DNA of 64,000 bases, taken from assembly GCA_964035545.1 (NCBI GenBank), contig OZ037767.1, positions 22,013,628-22,077,627 on the forward strand, in the 5' to 3' direction. Source of the DNA: Bugula neritina (taxonomy: Eukaryota > Bryozoa > Gymnolaemata > Cheilostomatida > Bugulidae). The notes under the pieces are model-generated. The model was not told the origin of the DNA, did no database searches, and saw only the letters and a list, made by a program, of their open reading frames with translations. Each line of letters opens with the position of its first letter. The first letter of the stretch is position 1. A program made the position numbers and the translations under genes. Shown piece by piece: positions 12,701-24,827 of the stretch.

Positions 12701-14423
12701 TTAGATCAACTTTAAAAGTCAAAGTGAAGAAAACCATATAGAGTCAAAGCCTGAGGAAAATCATAATTTAGTGGAGCTGACAGAATCCACCCCCACAATT
12801 ACAAATTTGATGCCAAGACACACAACTACAGACTTTCTAATAGATGACACTAATACAGAGCCCGTGATGAGAGGTGGACTATAGATGATATTTATAATAA
12901 TTTAAATTTGTTTTGCAATTCTTATTTCTGCCAAGCTATGAACTCATGCAACATTTATTTTAGTTTTTATTTCTTCAATGTGAGTCATCAATATTTTGAG
13001 TTACTTGTTGTGACAGATAGAGCCACTTAATTTTTTAGATAAGCTGCTATAAAAGTGCGTGAAAGTTTGTATTCATAAATTCACAATTATTCAGTAATTT
13101 TTATTAACATTAATAAAAAAGCATTTCATTTACCATTCCTAATTGATACACTCAATAGCTTAACTGTTTATTTTATATATTTATCTACAAATATTATATT
13201 GAGGACTAATAAGGTGTTTTGCTTACTAATACGCAGTGGGTAGGGTACTGTACCCGGCTAATCTGGCTCTTTGATGTTGCTTGTTAATAATTTTTGTTTG
13301 TTTTTCAGCTCGAGCTGATTCTGACAGTTGGGCTGTGATGGCCACAGGAGCAGACTCTGCATCCAATGACGACTTGGAGCTGGAATTCTCTAAGTAAGTC
13401 TGCATATGAAATAGAGTGATGAATGAATGAGTCATTAACCAATCGCGTTACATAGCGTATGGCCTGGCAGCCTTTTTAAGAGTCTTACTTTACTTTGATG
13501 TTCTACCTACTGTTTTAATTCTTAATTTCAATTTCACTAGTCAAAAGCTAGATGTTTTTTCAAATAGCATATGCATCGAACACTGGAACAGTCTATTTTT
13601 ATGCCTTTTATTCTTATATAACATCATCGCATTAAAACAAATTAAGTAAAAAAGAAGCTTTTGATTATTGTTCAGAGTTTGGTAATTGTTGTAAACTCAG
13701 CACACGTGACAATTGAGTAGCATGTACTGGTTTATGAAGCTGTGGTCTCTAGCTAATAGAAATCTGCGACTAGCTAAGTTGCATAGTAGTAGTAAGAGAC
13801 TACAGCTAGAGCTGTTCAAACTCAAAGAGGGGAAAATTTGAAAAATTGTATTTTTCTATAAAAAGAAGTTTCGTTATGCAAACATATTTTATATAGCCAT
13901 AAATATTTTCTTCAAAAAAATTTGTCTTAAAATGAAACATTTAAATGTTTGTAAAAATTTGCACTGAAATCAGTTTCTTTAAAAATTTGGTTCATGAATA
14001 ATTTGATCCTTTATAATTCGTTTCCAATTTTCAAATAAAATGTCCACTTATATATTTGCCAGACTCCGAGCTATTTAGTATACATATAATTGACATGTTA
14101 TGTCATTCAGTGGTTGACTAAAATTTAATATTATTGAGAAACTAAGTACATTCAAATCAAGATACATATCAACTACTCAACTTGAATTAAATTCTTACTT
14201 AACTTGAAGCAAGTCTTTACACTAGTTTCCCATTTATGAAACAATACTTGAGGTTTAACATATAAGCAAAGTTATCTTTCAGTCTATAGCTGCTCTTACA
14301 AGTCTATCATTATGTTGTCCATGGCTATAAAGGCAGTACATTTTTTACAGCTTTGCAAGGTCAAGAAGTACAACCAACTTGGCTGATCTTCACACATCAG
14401 TGCATTCAGCATGGGACATTTGA
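9760..14423 (+). CDS. LDLRAP1: PTB-domain clathrin adaptor, LDLRAP1/ARH-like
   Basis: Eight exons: 9760-9913, 10723-10898, 11031-11137, 11708-11822, 12310-12501, 12705-12873, 13309-13393, 14351-14423. All junctions are GT..AG and keep frame, giving 356 residues. Residues about 60-205 read as a phosphotyrosine-binding domain, with SQYMGSTLVEE near its start and MECHAFLCHRQKMAKAIADA near its end, closest to the ARH type that binds NPxY tails of lipoprotein receptors. The C-terminus has ELEFSNFARSR (Phe331, Phe334, Arg338), matching the acidic-FxxF/LxxxR motif with which ARH, epsin and beta-arrestin dock on the AP-2 beta appendage. A clathrin box is doubtful: NLVELTES lacks the last acidic residue. 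Expected role, from the family: cytosolic cargo adaptor in endocytosis. FAM43 and GULP are alternatives, but neither carries the C-terminal motif. Confidence 0.88.
11855..12190. repeat. 21-bp near-palindromic minisatellite in intron 4 of the PTB gene
   Basis: About fifteen copies of a unit close to TACTAGTATAATACTATACA plus one base, degrading after about 12125. Because TAGTATAATACTA is nearly self-complementary, each unit can fold on itself. The array starts within about 35 bp of the exon 4 donor and stays clear of the exon 5 acceptor at 12309. Confidence 0.9.
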
Positions 14424-15331
14424 AGAATGAAGTCAAATGCGTGTCGATCTCAAAGTTGGACTAGATTCCAGGCAATGGGATGCCTATTGACAGCAATGTT
14501 ACATTTAAATGAATTATAGATTTAACATATTTCAGATCAAATGAGATCATTATAATATGAATATCAATTTGATATGATGTTGAGCATTATTAAATTAGCA
14601 TACCATTATGGTATGTGGAGTTGTGTATAAAAGGTTAGTGAAATGCAAATGTGCAAATTAATACTAATACTGAAATAGTTTATGTAGTTTCATTGCAACA
14701 GATTATCAAATATGAGATGATCAATTAAATGATTACTGTCTTTTATAGTAATATAATATATTGTAGTGTTTGTCATATAACATATTACATCTTATAATAT
14801 TATGATATATTTCATATAACTACTCAATCTCTACATATGCAATGTTATAATATATTATTTTGCATATAATGTAATCAATTCTAGCCTGTATATTCTTTTC
14901 TCATGAGCAGAAACACAGGTTTTAAGTTACATACAGATGACAACTAAGGTGATTACATAACAGATATTAAGTTTTCTACAATATCAGATCTGCATTGAAA
15001 ATAGGGAGTCAAATAGAGAGCTCAATCAGACCTTTCACAATATTATGTTAAAGAATATTTATTAGTAGAACATGGCACAAAATAAATGAACCAATGATAC
15101 AAAAGAGAGATTATTATAAATTAAATATTTATGAGGTAAATATTCGAGCAATATTGTTGTGTAACTAAATGTCATAAAAATATACACTTCCTTATTAAAA
15201 TACAACCCTCAACAGTAATAATAAAGATATCGTATTATTTTAATAAAACCTATAAAAAATAGCACTGCTGAAATCCTTTTTGACTGAATGGTGACTTTAA
15301 TACAAAATATCAATTATAGAATATTTCTTAA
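14424..15331. other. Intergenic gap between convergent genes
   Basis: Very AT-rich sequence between the stop codon of the PTB adaptor (+) and that of the four-pass protein (-). It must hold both 3' UTRs. No repeat or open frame stands out. Confidence 0.6.
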
Positions 15332-18300
15332 CTAAAACTGATAGGTTCTGGTGGGTCGGCAGCAAACACAGACGCTGCAGCTCACAAAACTCAGTACTAA
15401 CTCAATGAATCCAAGAGAAAGACCGGCTATAGGGAACGTGAGGATCCATGGGTAATGAGTGTTGTTGAGGTCAAAATTACTAAAGAGAAATTGCGAGTCC
15501 TGTAACAAATAAGAACATGTGATCATGTGACTTTGCTAATATACAGTACATGTGACTTCTTGAAAAAGTGTAACTTTGGAATTGTCTCCCATTTTCAGAT
15601 GCTCCCAAACTCTTATTTTTATAAACATTGTGCATAATATATGTTAAAATAAAACACCACTTTGTTGAAATTTTACCTTTGTTTACATTTACTAGATTTT
15701 ACTATATAACAAAAGTCGAATAATTTTACCAAGTATCTCCAGATATAGTGTCGCATTTACAGTTTGTGTTTAGCACCAGCAAAAATAATATACATATACA
15801 AAGAAGGCTCTATTATTTAAGCATTACTTACTGGATATGCAGAGTATATGAAACTCATTGACTGCAGCTTATCAACGTCATTGACTGTAGCCACATTGAA
15901 GAACAGCTCAATAGACAAGATAATAGCTGCAGGAGCGAATATTAGCAGTGATGTGGTGTTCATAAAGAGAAACAGACCCTCCTATAATAAAATAGTGTAC
16001 CATAATGTATTTGTGTAGCATAATATATCATAGTGTAGCATTATGTATTTCATATGCAGTGGGTACACTAATTCCCTCCACTGTATAATCAATAATCTAA
16101 TACTAAATACCCAGGGAGAGTAAACAACTCCCAAAGTCATATGTAGGCCTACTTCGTACCAATTATTACCAAGAGGAACATTGTTAACTTTATAAAGTAA
16201 ATGTTTTTAAACTTGATTGGGCACTCTGTAGCACTGTGTGAAAGTATTTTAGGTATTGCTTACAAATTCATCAAAATAACCCTGCAAAAACACTTATTAA
16301 TGTTCAGAAACAAATTTTCATTACTAACAAAGTTCTGTAATATTCTATCTAAAACACTATTCTTTAGTCTTTAAATCGACTAAAAAACATTATAAGTAAG
16401 TAGAGTCAGAAAAAATTGAGTAGATATTTCTCCGATGTTGGCCAATGTATGTATGATCTTCACACAAACATAGTGAATGAGTGAGACTTACCAAGCAGCC
16501 CTTGTCTTTGACGCACATGGCAAAACATCCCGACAGCATAATCTATAGAAAGACATAAAATAAACTTATAATAATGAACATGTTTTAAAATGAATTTGGT
16601 TTATAAGACCAAACATGGACTTGTCATTTGGTGAGAAACTATTAAAGAAAGCATGGGGAGCTTAACCAAAGGTTAGAGCAATTGCTTTGTAAACACGAAG
16701 TCATCGGTTCGAACCCTGACAAAGGCTATTGGTAATGTTAGGAAGAGCATCCAATCATAATTTTGTCTGTGCCACATATGAAGAAGTCCTTAGCCCACTT
16801 AAAAAACTCTTTTCCACCACGGGTTTCTCACAGGGATGGTTACTATAAACTTGCATGAGTTTTTATTAAAGAGAGCATGGAAAACATCAATAAATAATCA
16901 ATATCAAAATATAATACTTATATGCAACACCCACCCTCTTCCCCCCCCCCCCATGTACCCATATGAAAGGTTGTGTTTTGTGATAATAACACAGTTCATT
17001 AGATGTCTAAGTACTGGGCGTAAGTACTGGACGCAAAAGCTTTTGAAAATAAATGTACTGCTTAATGGATAATATCAGTAACCATGGAGAAACTTTTTTA
17101 TGAGCAAATGATAAGTAATAAAAAATTAAAAGTGGCTTAAAGATTTTAAGTAGATTTAGTTATAGTTGAAAAAAGTCTTTCTAAGTGTGATTAAAGAACA
17201 CTGGAACACAGTTGGAACCGAGCTATGTAACACTTTTCAAACTATTTAGCAGATTAAACTATTATGGATTTTACGATAAGGCTGTGGCTGTTTTTTTTAT
17301 AAATTTATAAAAATATTCTATATAGCTGACGTTATTCCAATAACTGATGCCTTCAACAAGTAAACTAGAAAGTTACTTTATTGTTCCGCATGGGTTTCAT
17401 TATCGACAACGATTACGTTTATCTAAACTCTACACAGCTTTTTATAAGATAGTTCTCACAACTTCATTGTTTCTATTTGGTAGAAAACTTTAATTCGTTT
17501 AAATAAATTTGAATAAAATATGTATTTCTAATGGCTCACTTATACCAAAATATCAGAAGAAACTATAAAGAAAATTAACATATAATACTATACTTGGGTG
17601 AAACAAGAACAATGGTATACAAGTAGACCCAAGCATATTATATTTAGCATTAACATGCTTAAATAATTCATGGTTGCAAAAAAAGCTAAATTTACCTTTT
17701 ATAAATGTGTGTATTATCATCTTATGCAGTAAATATAAAATAAAATATTCTAATATTTGTACCTAATATGATAATATATTATAATATTTGCACATAATAG
17801 AATAATATATTCCTATATTTACTTAATTTAGCACTAAAAATTTAGTGAACGGCATAATTAGCCAAAAAATTGAAATAATTAGCAAGCGGTGCTGGCTGTT
17901 AATATTGATTAATTGTACCACATTACTACCACCACCTGGAGATTTTAACTACACACCCTCCATGCACACAGTGCATATATCTGCACGGTAACCATTCCAC
18001 AAATCTCTAGGATTAGTTACTAGCAACTAAATAGGAATGTATATGCACTAAACACTAGCATGTCATACTCATGTGAGTGCTAGAGAGTGTTACCATATCT
18101 GGGTGACAAATAAACTCAGCTAACTTGATCTAAGCAGAAATTATACTTTTACAATCACGTATGCAGATATATTTTAATAATTCGTGTTACTGAAAAAAGT
18201 TGAATTTCATGATTGGTGATTTCTCAACAAAAAAAGAGACCATTTAAAACAAATGGAACTGAATTAGAAAAATCGTTTCTTCATCGATGAAAACCCGGAG

Positions 18301-21300
18301 ACAAATAAAATAAACTTTTAGCAACGACAGGTTGCGCATTTATTAGAGTAGAAATACTTATTAGTGGAATTATATAATGTAGCGGAAGAATCACCCTATA
18401 ATACATATGGAGGAAGTATATATGATCTATGAGTTATAGAAGGCAATGGCCATGTAGATTATAGAACAAAAGCCAATAATTTCATGCATTGATTATACAT
18501 GTTTTGATGCATAACAACTAATAGCACTTGATGACTCTGTCCCTAAACAATCTGTTGCCAAAGCAATGCACTCTGTGAATATGGGGGCTTCACTAAGCAT
18601 GGCATATAATGTGATGCGGCCACTACAGAAAATAGTGTATTATCTGGGAGTTGTCTTGCCTAGCAAATAATGTGCCTTGATGCACTATGCCAAAGCTGAC
18701 AATTTGATTTACTTGAAGCTCAGATTAGCCTAGCTTGGGTTGATACCACAAATTTTAAGAAACTGGCTTACCATTGTTTTAAAGTTTTGTATTACAAGGA
18801 GTCTACACTGATGACAAATAACAACATACCTTAATTCAAATGAGAGAAATGTATTTTAAGAATTTCCCTTCAAAGTGATCGATTGCAGCAGGAGTTAAAT
18901 TTGAAAATTCACATTAGATGACCTACCTACCTGTATTCACAGGTAATATTATAACAATAATTAATTTATAATGACAAAATAATGACATTGCAACATCATT
19001 ACTTCATACCACATATATATTGTAGATATGTGCAGTATGATTTACTGGTGAAATAGTGGCACTCAGAGCCTATATTCTACAGTATATTGCTGATACACTC
19101 TCGACTCAGCAAAGTGGTGAATAATGAGATTAGTATAAACTGCTAATCCCCCTTCTACACTCAGCAAGACACTTCAACTCTTCATCTATATGCAATTATA
19201 GCATTGCTTTATTTCTTATATTGGATTTGCATCTCTTTGTTTGAGAGGGAGTTTGACCAGCCACTTTTTTAAACCAAAAATAGATGTAAAATATTAGGCA
19301 CTATAGCTCCACCTGCACACACCTGCGAGTTTGGTGTTAGTCAGATCCAGCAGAGGCTAACTTCTAACTTACAGCAGGACAGAAACATAATCAAGAACTT
19401 CCACATTATACTAGCATAGCGTCGACTTGCACAGTCAACATTTTTACCTTTATAGGATTAAAGAATATAATAATATATAATATACTATAATAGGATATAA
19501 TATATAATAATGCTTCATACATAGATGAGAATGAGACAACGTTCTAGCTCTCGAAATGATGGGGATTTAAAAATGCACTGAATAAAAGCTACAGAAATGG
19601 AAAATAGGTCAACATAACCCTAATGCATTCATACAAGAAGAATTTCAATAAAACATGACTTTATCAAACATGCCAGAAATAAACGATAAATCATTTTATC
19701 TCTTCCAATTTTATGCCATAAATAACTGAAATAGTCATGGCTGACTGACTAAACTAATATTTATAAATAACAAAAACTAGCAGCCAAGTCAGTAAATTTA
19801 CTGGTAGGTACCTCTGATGTTAAGTAACCAACACCGCCTCCACCTTTAACTACCATAATGTAGAACTAAATCTAAAGTTTTTATATGTAAAAAACGGTAA
19901 TAAAATTGATGTGTTTTGCTTCATCACCAATGTTTTTTTCAAATTGCTGAATAATACAGTAAAAAAGAAAATCTACTTATCAACTCCAAGCACCTTTAAT
20001 GATACTGATTATATATTTTTACCTGCTGGGTATATAAAAACTAAAATTGAAACTATCCAGTATTATGCAAACAACTGGAAATCATACCATGTGTATAACA
20101 TATAACTAGAAGTCCTACCAGCTAACATGCTGGCTCTCTCATCATATGCTGGATATGCGTTGAGGTGGCAAAACTGATTGTATTATAGCATACAAAATGT
20201 TTGTCTGTCACAGGGTGTGTGTGAATCATCAGAATTCTAAGTGTCACAAGCAAAGAATACGGAATATGAAGTTGATGAGGGTAGAATATGAAGATGGTGG
20301 TAGAAGTTATGAGAAAGTTGAGGGAGTAATGCATACCACAATGGAAATGAACTTCAACTATCAGTAGTAAAGTATGTCACCTCAGAACAAACCTTCATTA
20401 GCAATAAGTGAGGGTACTCTTTCAACATAAAGTCATATATTATGTGTAACTATGGCATTGATTTATTACTAGCTAGATATTAGATTTAAGCTCATCTTGT
20501 GGTTTCAGGTTGGACAAGCAGATTTTGAAAACAACTAAGTTCTAGTTAGCTAGTAAGAATCCTGTAAAACTTTCAGCCCAGCTTGCAAGACCTGCATAAA
20601 AATTTTGAAATTAGAAAAGCAAACTACATATAAATGATATTGACTGCATAGCATACTAAAACCATTGAAAAAGGAAGTGGCACTGGAAGAACCTGCTACC
20701 ATAAGAATGTACTGATGATGGATAAGTGGTTGCAAGGTTCTCAGCAATTGGCAAGAAATTTGAAATAATATCATTTGATGCAGTAACCATCGGAAAGAGA
20801 GATTTTCGTTTGAAAAAGAAAGCTTAGCTTAGTTCTATTGTTGGAGGTATGTGCAAGTTTGGCAATTTTAGGAGGTTAATTCAAGCCCCACCCCAAACCA
20901 GGAGATATAAAAAACAAATCTGCACTAAAATTAAATACAAATGTTTTTTTTTCAACAAAGATACCATCACTATACAAGCTTTTATAAATACTTGCAAAGA
21001 CTGTATATTACAGGTTGGTGAATATCTATACCTTCAGTAATAATGGATATTGCTAAGGCAACTGTTTAAAATGCTCAATTCATAACTAAAATCAGGTATA
21101 GCTTCAAGTATAGGCAACATTTAAGACCTAATAATATAAAGGCACCACACAAACAATAAATGATAGATAAAACGCATGACTGATTTTCAGCTGTGGTGTG
21201 AAGGGATGAGATGTAAAGAGAAAACTAGGCAAGGTAACAGAACCAGTGGACTACAATATCCTAAAAATAATATGTCGTCTGGCAAAATTCCTTCAGGATA

Positions 21301-24300
21301 CATTTAGAAGCATGATTATTTCCAAGTGTAAGATGAGACTGCAGAGTTGTCCCGACATTTCAATAGTATAAGTCTAACCCCTGATTCACACTTACCGTAC
21401 CGTAAACCGTTACAGCAAATATCAGCCATTTTTACAAATGTCTGAGCTTCCTGTACGGTGTTGCGGTACGGTAGGGTCAAGCACTGCTTGATTAAAAAAT
21501 GTTGTGGCGGACTTCAATTGGACAGAAAAACTTTTGCGTTAACTCATTGAATATAATTGTCCAATGACGTGTCATAGATCGTACCTAATAGCAGACTTTG
21601 AAAACTTCAGCCCCGACACATTAAAAATGGCTGATATTTTACGGGTAAGTGTGAATGAGGAGTACTAGCTCCATAGGCCTGCTTTGCTTTCTATTTCAAT
21701 AATAACAGTCGAGTGAAACTAATTGAAGCAGCTCATTCAAATTAGCTGCATTTAAACAATTATTGCAGATCCAACAGGATGGTTGATTATTTGCAGTATA
21801 GAAGACTGGGTCAGCTTATGTTATTTGTATATTTATTCATTGTCTATATGGCTATGCTGCCACTACAGTCTACAGAAGTGTGTATACTACGGATGTAGGG
21901 TACAATAATAAAGAAGTTTTATAGCAGGTCAAACTAGTCTCTTGAACTTTGCAGATAGAATCATAAATGTTAGCTGTTACCAGTTTTATGAAGAGAAGTA
22001 ATTGAGGTTCACAACAAAAGTGACCTGCCACAAGAGTGTGCTATCACCTACGAGCTACATACAGATTTTATCAACAGCACCTTATTATTTTTCACAATAT
22101 TAAATGCAAATGATGATCTACGTAGTTTTTACTCTTTCAGTCAAGGAAATACTCTTTTTCCTTCTTTACAAACCATTTCAGTAACTTTAATTATTTTCCA
22201 ATGATAAAAAAAACATGTCGTAACTCCCAACTATGAGATTAAATGCAAATGTTGGTGAGAGAGTGCTTAGGTGAAACCATGGTTTTGTCTATGAATCACA
22301 AATAGCAAACGTAATAACAAAAATAACTTTACGCAAGACAAGCCTACAAGTCCACTATGCTTGACTAAGTTATTACTGAATGATGCATCCACAGAATGGG
22401 ATTCAGCTTCAAATTTTTCCTCATAGAAATAGATTATTCAGTGACTTCCCAGAACTATAGAGAATTCATTACAAACATTCAGCAACAGACATGACTATCT
22501 TAATGCAACCTTACAGATCCTAATACTCTGAAGGAACAGTGAAGCAAACTGAAGTTTTTAAACTCCAGCACTGGTGTTAGGAAATTTAAGAGCTTTCTCT
22601 TCTACATGAATACAAAGAATAAGGAAAGCAATTAATTGACCATTTGATTAATGATTCACAAAGCAAGTGTAGAGGAAATATAGCTAATGATGAGTGATCA
22701 AAGAGGGCATAACTTAACTGAACTGAAAAGCCTAATTACCTGATTATATCATTGAAATACCACATAGAATATTCATGATGCTAGTATACTCTTAGGTTAT
22801 AAACTGCACTACATCATTCTAGTAACGTCAAATGTTACAGCACTCGTCAAATGTTACAGCACTCGACAAGAAACTTGTAATAGTTGAGGCATTTCCTAAT
22901 ATTCACAGTGCAGCTGCTAAAATGACAGTCACTCATTGATTCAGTAATAACTTATCCCATTATTCTATCCCGTGTGTGTTATATGTTTTACCACCCAAGG
23001 CCCAGCAGAACTTGTCAACTCATGTCACCTTATTGACATGCTGTAGCAGGTGTAACAAGGATTTGATATGCTTGCCTACAACTCTCAGAGTTGCTGTATT
23101 CATTATCTAATATGAAGTAGTATATTATCATGATGCTCAAAGACCCCAAGTCGAATACACAGTTTGGTGAAATGGACAACAAAATTACTTTAAATAACTG
23201 TTTTGAGAATAACATGTTGCTGACTTAATATTATGTTTTCAAAGTTTATTAAGTCTCGATCTTTGCCAGTTTTGTCCATTTTAATAATTCGAGCTAGCTA
23301 GTACTAGTCAATGATTATCGCATATTGTTAAAGAGTAAGTTTTGTGAGTGTAAGTAGGGGACTAAAAGTTTAGTTATCATATATTATAATAAGATCTTAC
23401 ATAATTCAATCAATGCATTAGAAAAAAGTTATATTACTGAACACTAGCAATGTATCACATTTATTCCTTCCTTAATTTACCCCATCTACTAACCTACTTC
23501 TCATTCCTTCGGTTTTTGCACTTAAAACTGGCTGGTTTAGCCAACTAACTTCATACATTGCACAGTCAATGAGGCCAATATCTTCCAGGAAGCAAGGAGC
23601 TGTAAAGCACTAGGCTAGGCACAGCAATATGGGCTGAATACAAACAGCCCTTATTTGGAAAGGTACATCCATTTTGAGCACATTTGTGAACTCTAAGCTA
23701 GATAAGCGTTTACACTTTGGGCCCTAGTATGAATAACATGATGTCCATCATTAATGCTGCAGTTTAATGTAATTTACAAGAGTGAGTTAAGCTAAGCTCA
23801 TGCTGTGAAAGACTGGCTCATTTACAGCTCCCATAGAAATCACATAGATGGATTCACGCTACGAATATTAGATTATGCTCCTTTTACAAGTATATATCTT
23901 ATATGTATTGCAAGTCTTTCAACAAGCATTGAGTTACATGAATTATAAAAGCTTTTCTTAAAAAAATATTATTATAGAATAATTGCATTTGCTTTTCTCT
24001 GTTACTTGACATACTTGTAAATGTACAGTTTTTTGTTCAAGGTTATTCAGAGCATATCTAAGTTCAGAGGTCAATAATGACTGCCCCTTTATTCTGGAAT
24101 CTTATCTATAAATTGGTTAGTGTTTATATGTGACAGTAAGTTTTGATTATAAATTGAATTTTTGCCATAAAAACAGCTTATTGTGAGCATATAATACATT
24201 TTTACGCCCTGCACTGCATGAATTCCAGATTAAATGGTCTAGCTGTTAAAAAATTATTGCGGCATTGCTGCAGCATGCTGATGATGATGAATAGAGAGGG

Positions 24301-24827
24301 TGTAAGAGAGTTAAAAGAAATGTTTACTTTGTTTGAAGAGTTGAGAGTATTCGATTTCAATAACAAAATAACAAAAACAATAAGTGATTAAAAAGTTGAA
24401 GTGCTTAAATTGCCACGAGTTTAAGTATTAGTATCAGTTTTTGGTTACGAAATGACAAAATAATAAATAATCTGATGCTTAGAAGCCAATTATTCCAACT
24501 TGACAGGAAATGAAAAAACCTATCTACCGACTTATTGAAATAATAATAATATACAGCAAAACAGAAGGATAGTGCACTGCTTACCCAAAATCCAGTCCAA
24601 ATCTGGACAGTATAAACCAGCCAGCACCAAACCTGATGCTGTATCGGAAACTTTGACCATGGATCTGCTGCTTGCCAACTTACAGATTCATCTCCTCCTG
24701 CCTTCATTGATGGCCAATAAAATATGGTCAACAGCAGCCAAGTTAGCCCACAGCCACACAGCAGAAACCCAATTATCATGTGAAAGAAGCCAACTAATAA
24801 ATATGGCCGTCTAGTAAGTGAACCCAT
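15332..24827 (-). CDS. Four-pass membrane protein, CD20/MS4A-like topology
   Basis: Four exons on the minus strand: 24585-24827, 16492-16542, 15832-15981, 15332-15499. All junctions are phase 0 with GT..AG sites, giving 203 residues. The start is ATG at 24827; the upstream in-frame codon at 24866 is TTG. Membrane segment 1 lies at about residues 9-37, segment 2 at about 69-93 and is built across the first splice junction (VQIWTGFW then IMLSGCFAMC), segment 3 at about 103-126, and segment 4 at about 170-196, ending in a Cys-rich juxtamembrane stretch (CSVCVCC) that may be palmitoylated. Both tails are short and should face the cytosol. The IWTGFW start of segment 2 recalls MS4A/CD20-like and related tetraspan families, but I cannot fix the family. 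Tetraspanin signatures (CCG in the large loop) are absent. Intron 1 is about 8 kb. Confidence 0.8.
16654..16868 (+). mobile_element. tRNA-derived SINE (copy A, best preserved)
   Basis: The head resembles a tRNA gene: an A-box-like AACCAAAGGTTAGAGCA and a perfect B box GGTTCGAACCC, with TTTGTAAACA where the anticodon arm of tRNA-Thr would be. A non-tRNA body follows with AGAGCATCCAATCATAATTT, GTGCCACAT and GTTTCTCACAGGGATGGTTA, ending near GCATGAGTTTTTATT. The head does not fold as a functional tRNA (poor acceptor stem and no termination signal at the right distance). The same body recurs at 8.2, 61.3 and 63.1 kb. Confidence 0.8.
21379..21662. mobile_element. MITE-like non-autonomous DNA transposon
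   Basis: The two ends are inverted copies of one another. The left end reads ATTCACACTTACCGTACCGT and runs into AATATCAGCCATTTTTA. The right end, read on the minus strand, has ATTCACACTTACCCGTAAAA followed by the same AATATCAGCCATTTTTA. Subterminal GTACGGT/ACCGTAC motifs recur inside. There is no coding capacity. I could not define a clear target duplication, so the outer limits are good to a few bases and the superfamily (hAT or PIF/Harbinger would be first guesses) is open. Confidence 0.7.

Larger units (their letters stand above)
16543..24584 (-). other. 8-kb first intron of the four-pass protein gene
   Basis: Bounded by TGG|GTAAGC at the donor and CTTTCTATAG at the acceptor. It contains the SINE at 16654, a C13 run near 16942, and the MITE at 21379. 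Open frames within it (for example 20550-20774) look fortuitous. I found no nested gene or additional exon that would keep phase with its neighbours. Confidence 0.6.

Noticed and set aside
16654-16730. A functional tRNA gene with a perfect B box
   Set aside because: The acceptor stem does not pair, and the sequence continues into a SINE body shared by three other loci.
22827-22866. Tandem duplication of GTCAAATGTTACAGCACTC
   Set aside because: Only two copies of about 20 bp; too slight to call a repeat locus.
24405-24584. Continuation of the four-pass protein's first exon to the stop at 24405
   Set aside because: A strong donor (TGG|GTAAGC) at 24585 leads in phase to an exon that completes the second membrane helix; the read-through part is intronic.
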